Source: Saprospiraceae bacterium
GTDB taxonomy: Bacteria > Bacteroidota > Bacteroidia > Chitinophagales > Saprospiraceae
Direction: 5' to 3'
Length of the DNA stretch: 5,350 bases
Assembly (NCBI GenBank): GCA_027031185.1
Contig: JALVEF010000044.1
Coordinates: 1 to 5,350, forward strand
The translations under genes and the position numbers were made by a program. Below the pieces are notes generated by a model, which did not search any database, was not told the origin of the DNA, and was given only the letters and a program-made list of their open reading frames with translations. Each line of letters starts with the position of its first letter. Within the stretch, counting starts at the first letter, position 1. Below, in pieces: positions 4,259 to 5,350 of the stretch.

Positions 4259-5341
4259 ATGGAGCATAAGTACACTTTTTCTTTTGAGAAACTTAGGGTT
4301 TGGGAGTTGGCGAATTCTTTCGCTATCTTGATTTACAATGTCACGAAAACATTGCCAAAGAGCGAACAATTTGGCCTGGTAAGTCAAATGACGCGAGCAG
4401 CCGCCTCCATTTCTGCAAATATCGCGGAAGGGACCACGAGGACAGGGGGAAAAGACCAAGCTAGATTTACGACTTATGCATATAGCAGTTTGATGGAAGT
4501 TTTGAGTTACTGTATTTTAAGCAATCGAATGGGCTATCTTTCCGATCACCACCTGACGGAAGTGAGACAAAGTGTAAGGGAACTCTCATTGAGATTAAAT
4601 AATCTTCGCAAGTATCAATTAAGTAAATATGGGAAAGATAGCAATGCTTCCGGAAATATGGTTGAGGAGGGGTTTGCAGAATATTTTACAGGCGAAGATA
4701 ATTTCAACGATGTTTCGGCATCATTTCAACGTCCGAAGGACAAATTCAACGTCCGAAGGACAATTCAACCATATTTTGTTCATCCCACAGCAATAATTGA
4801 CGATGGCTGCGAAATAGGACCCGACACCAAAATCTGGCACTTCTCCCACATCATGACCGGTGCTGTCATAGGCGAGCGATGCAATATCGGCCAGAATGTG
4901 GTGGTATCTCCCGATGTGGTGCTGGGCAATAACGTCAAAGTGCAAAACAATGTCTCGATCTATACGGGGGTCATTTGTGAAGACGATGTGTTCCTGGGGC
5001 CCAGTATGGTATTTACCAATGTGATCAATCCGCGAAGTGCGGTGAACCGGAAGAGCGAGTATAAAAAGACAGTGGTCAAGAAAGGCGCCACGATCGGTGC
5101 CAACGCGACGATCGTTTGTGGCCATGATATCGGGCGCTATGCTTTTGTGGGGGCCGGAGCCGTTGTGACCAAAGCAGTACCGGACTATGCGCTGGTCGTG
5201 GGCAACCCGGCCCGCCAAATCGGGTGGATGAGTGAACACGGCATGCGCCTGGACTTCGATAATAAGGGGCGTGCCGTCTGCGAAGGGAGCGGGGAAAAGT
5301 ATGTGTTGATTGACGGGAAAGTGGAGAAGGAGGCTGATTGA
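4259..5341 (+). CDS. wbpD: Four-helix-bundle protein fused in frame to UDP-2-acetamido-3-amino-glucuronate N-acetyltransferase
   Basis: The 360-residue ORF has three parts. Residues about 8-120 (FEKLRVWELA..., then QMTRAAASISANIAEG) are a four-helix-bundle protein of the S23/23S-rRNA-intervening-sequence family, normally a free protein of about 120 residues with no known reaction. Residues about 121-170 are a linker whose second half is encoded by inverted repeat units. Residues about 170-360 are a complete WbpD-like acetyltransferase: VHPTAIIDDG, IWHFSHI, QNNVSIY, GPSMVFTNVINPRS, and GNPARQIGWMSE (315-326). WbpD is about 190 residues, so the whole enzyme is present; it uses acetyl-CoA to acetylate the 3-amino group and works as a trimer. 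The only in-frame ATG nearer to it is Met134 (4658), with no Shine-Dalgarno, and that product still includes the linker. It could be a real fusion, or wbpD could use a non-standard start such as ATT 4763. Confidence 0.85.
   Translation: MEHKYTFSFEKLRVWELANSFAILIYNVTKTLPKSEQFGLVSQMTRAAASISANIAEGTTRTGGKDQARFTTYAYSSLMEVLSYCILSNRMGYLSDHHLTEVRQSVRELSLRLNNLRKYQLSKYGKDSNASGNMVEEGFAEYFTGEDNFNDVSASFQRPKDKFNVRRTIQPYFVHPTAIIDDGCEIGPDTKIWHFSHIMTGAVIGERCNIGQNVVVSPDVVLGNNVKVQNNVSIYTGVICEDDVFLGPSMVFTNVINPRSAVNRKSEYKKTVVKKGATIGANATIVCGHDIGRYAFVGAGAVVTKAVPDYALVVGNPARQIGWMSEHGMRLDFDNKGRAVCEGSGEKYVLIDGKVEKEAD
4700..4769 (-). repeat. Three inverted copies of the array repeat inside the fused ORF
   Basis: Read on the - strand, the GTTGAATT-type spacers are separated by hairpins, in opposite orientation to the array at 3849-4223. 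The stems are GTCC/GGAC (4731-4741 and 4751-4761) and GATG/CATC (4709-4722). The last has changed on both arms, so pairing is kept. The segment is translated as roughly residues 148-170 of the fused protein (FNDVSAS, FQRPKDK, FNVRRTIQP). Units are 20 or 22 bases, so each shifts the frame and encodes different residues. Confidence 0.88.
5327..5333 (+). promoter_or_regulatory. Strong Shine-Dalgarno AAGGAGG for the next gene
   Basis: AAGGAGG lies within the last codons of the fused wbpD ORF, nine bases before ATG 5343. It is the best ribosome-binding site in the window. It supports a real gene starting at 5343 in the same operon. Confidence 0.65.
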
Positions 5342-5342
5342 T

Positions 5343-5350
5343 ATGTCCCG
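5343..5350 (+). CDS. Start of a downstream gene, cut by the window edge
   Basis: ATG at 5343 follows the wbpD stop (5339-5341) by one base and is preceded by AAGGAGG. Only ATG TCC CG is visible, so no product can be named. By pathway logic the missing oxidoreductase WbpB, an epimerase or a glycosyltransferase would fit, but that is a guess. Confidence 0.5.

Larger units (their letters stand above)
4224..4769 (+). mobile_element. Candidate inserted cassette: four-helix-bundle gene between inverted hairpin repeats
   Basis: The spacer-hairpin repeat is in GTTGAAT orientation to the left and ATTCAAC orientation to the right of the helical coding region, like terminal inverted repeats. Sampled lines of the coding part are 42% (4321-4380) and 33% (4561-4620) G+C, against 60% in wbpD (5101-5160). 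The right edge falls exactly where WbpD homologues begin. No transposase and no target-site duplication are visible, so mobility is inferred; boundaries are approximate. Confidence 0.35.

Noticed and set aside
4721..5239. 172-codon open frame on the - strand opposite wbpD
   Set aside because: It is antisense to a clear acetyltransferase with hexapeptide-type motifs, and its translation shows no family features.

Overview
The window reads as part of a surface-polysaccharide nucleotide-sugar cluster from a bacterium, most likely a member of Bacteroidota or a relative. I infer this from gene content (a four-helix-bundle 'S23/IVP-like' gene and a small-ORF/nucleotidyltransferase pair), from the many short GC-rich hairpin repeats between genes, and from the mostly weak Shine-Dalgarno signals. 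The lineage call rests on style and is tentative. All supported genes lie on the + strand.

Three genes form a recognisable pathway: wbpA (294-1595, UDP-GlcNAc 6-dehydrogenase), wbpE (about 2717-3853, PLP-dependent 3-aminotransferase) and wbpD (C-terminal part of 4259-5341, left-handed beta-helix N-acetyltransferase). Together with the oxidoreductase WbpB, which is not in this window, they would convert UDP-GlcNAc to UDP-2,3-diacetamido-2,3-dideoxy-glucuronic acid, a precursor for O-antigen or capsule. Another gene begins at 5343 behind a strong AAGGAGG site.

The unusual part is what separates the pathway genes. Between wbpA and wbpE sits an AT-richer two-gene module (1712-2385): a 66-residue protein overlapping by 4 bases a 158-residue MNT-type nucleotidyltransferase. 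It is followed by 330 bases holding a 120-base imperfect inverted repeat and a long hairpin whose right half recurs, identical over 36 bases, upstream of wbpA. Between wbpE and wbpD sits an array of 17 strictly alternating hairpin units (3849-4223), followed directly by a four-helix-bundle gene. That gene's reading frame runs without a stop into wbpD. The linker is encoded by three more copies of the same repeat family in the opposite orientation (4700-4769).

My main reading is that a four-helix-bundle gene, flanked by inverted copies of a hairpin repeat, was inserted at the 5' end of wbpD and produced a fused reading frame. Composition supports this: sampled 60-base lines of the helical part are 33-42% G+C, and one in the acetyltransferase part is 60%. 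Upstream of wbpA (1-293) I see no gene, only short hairpins, a GCAAA microsatellite and the 36-base repeat copy.
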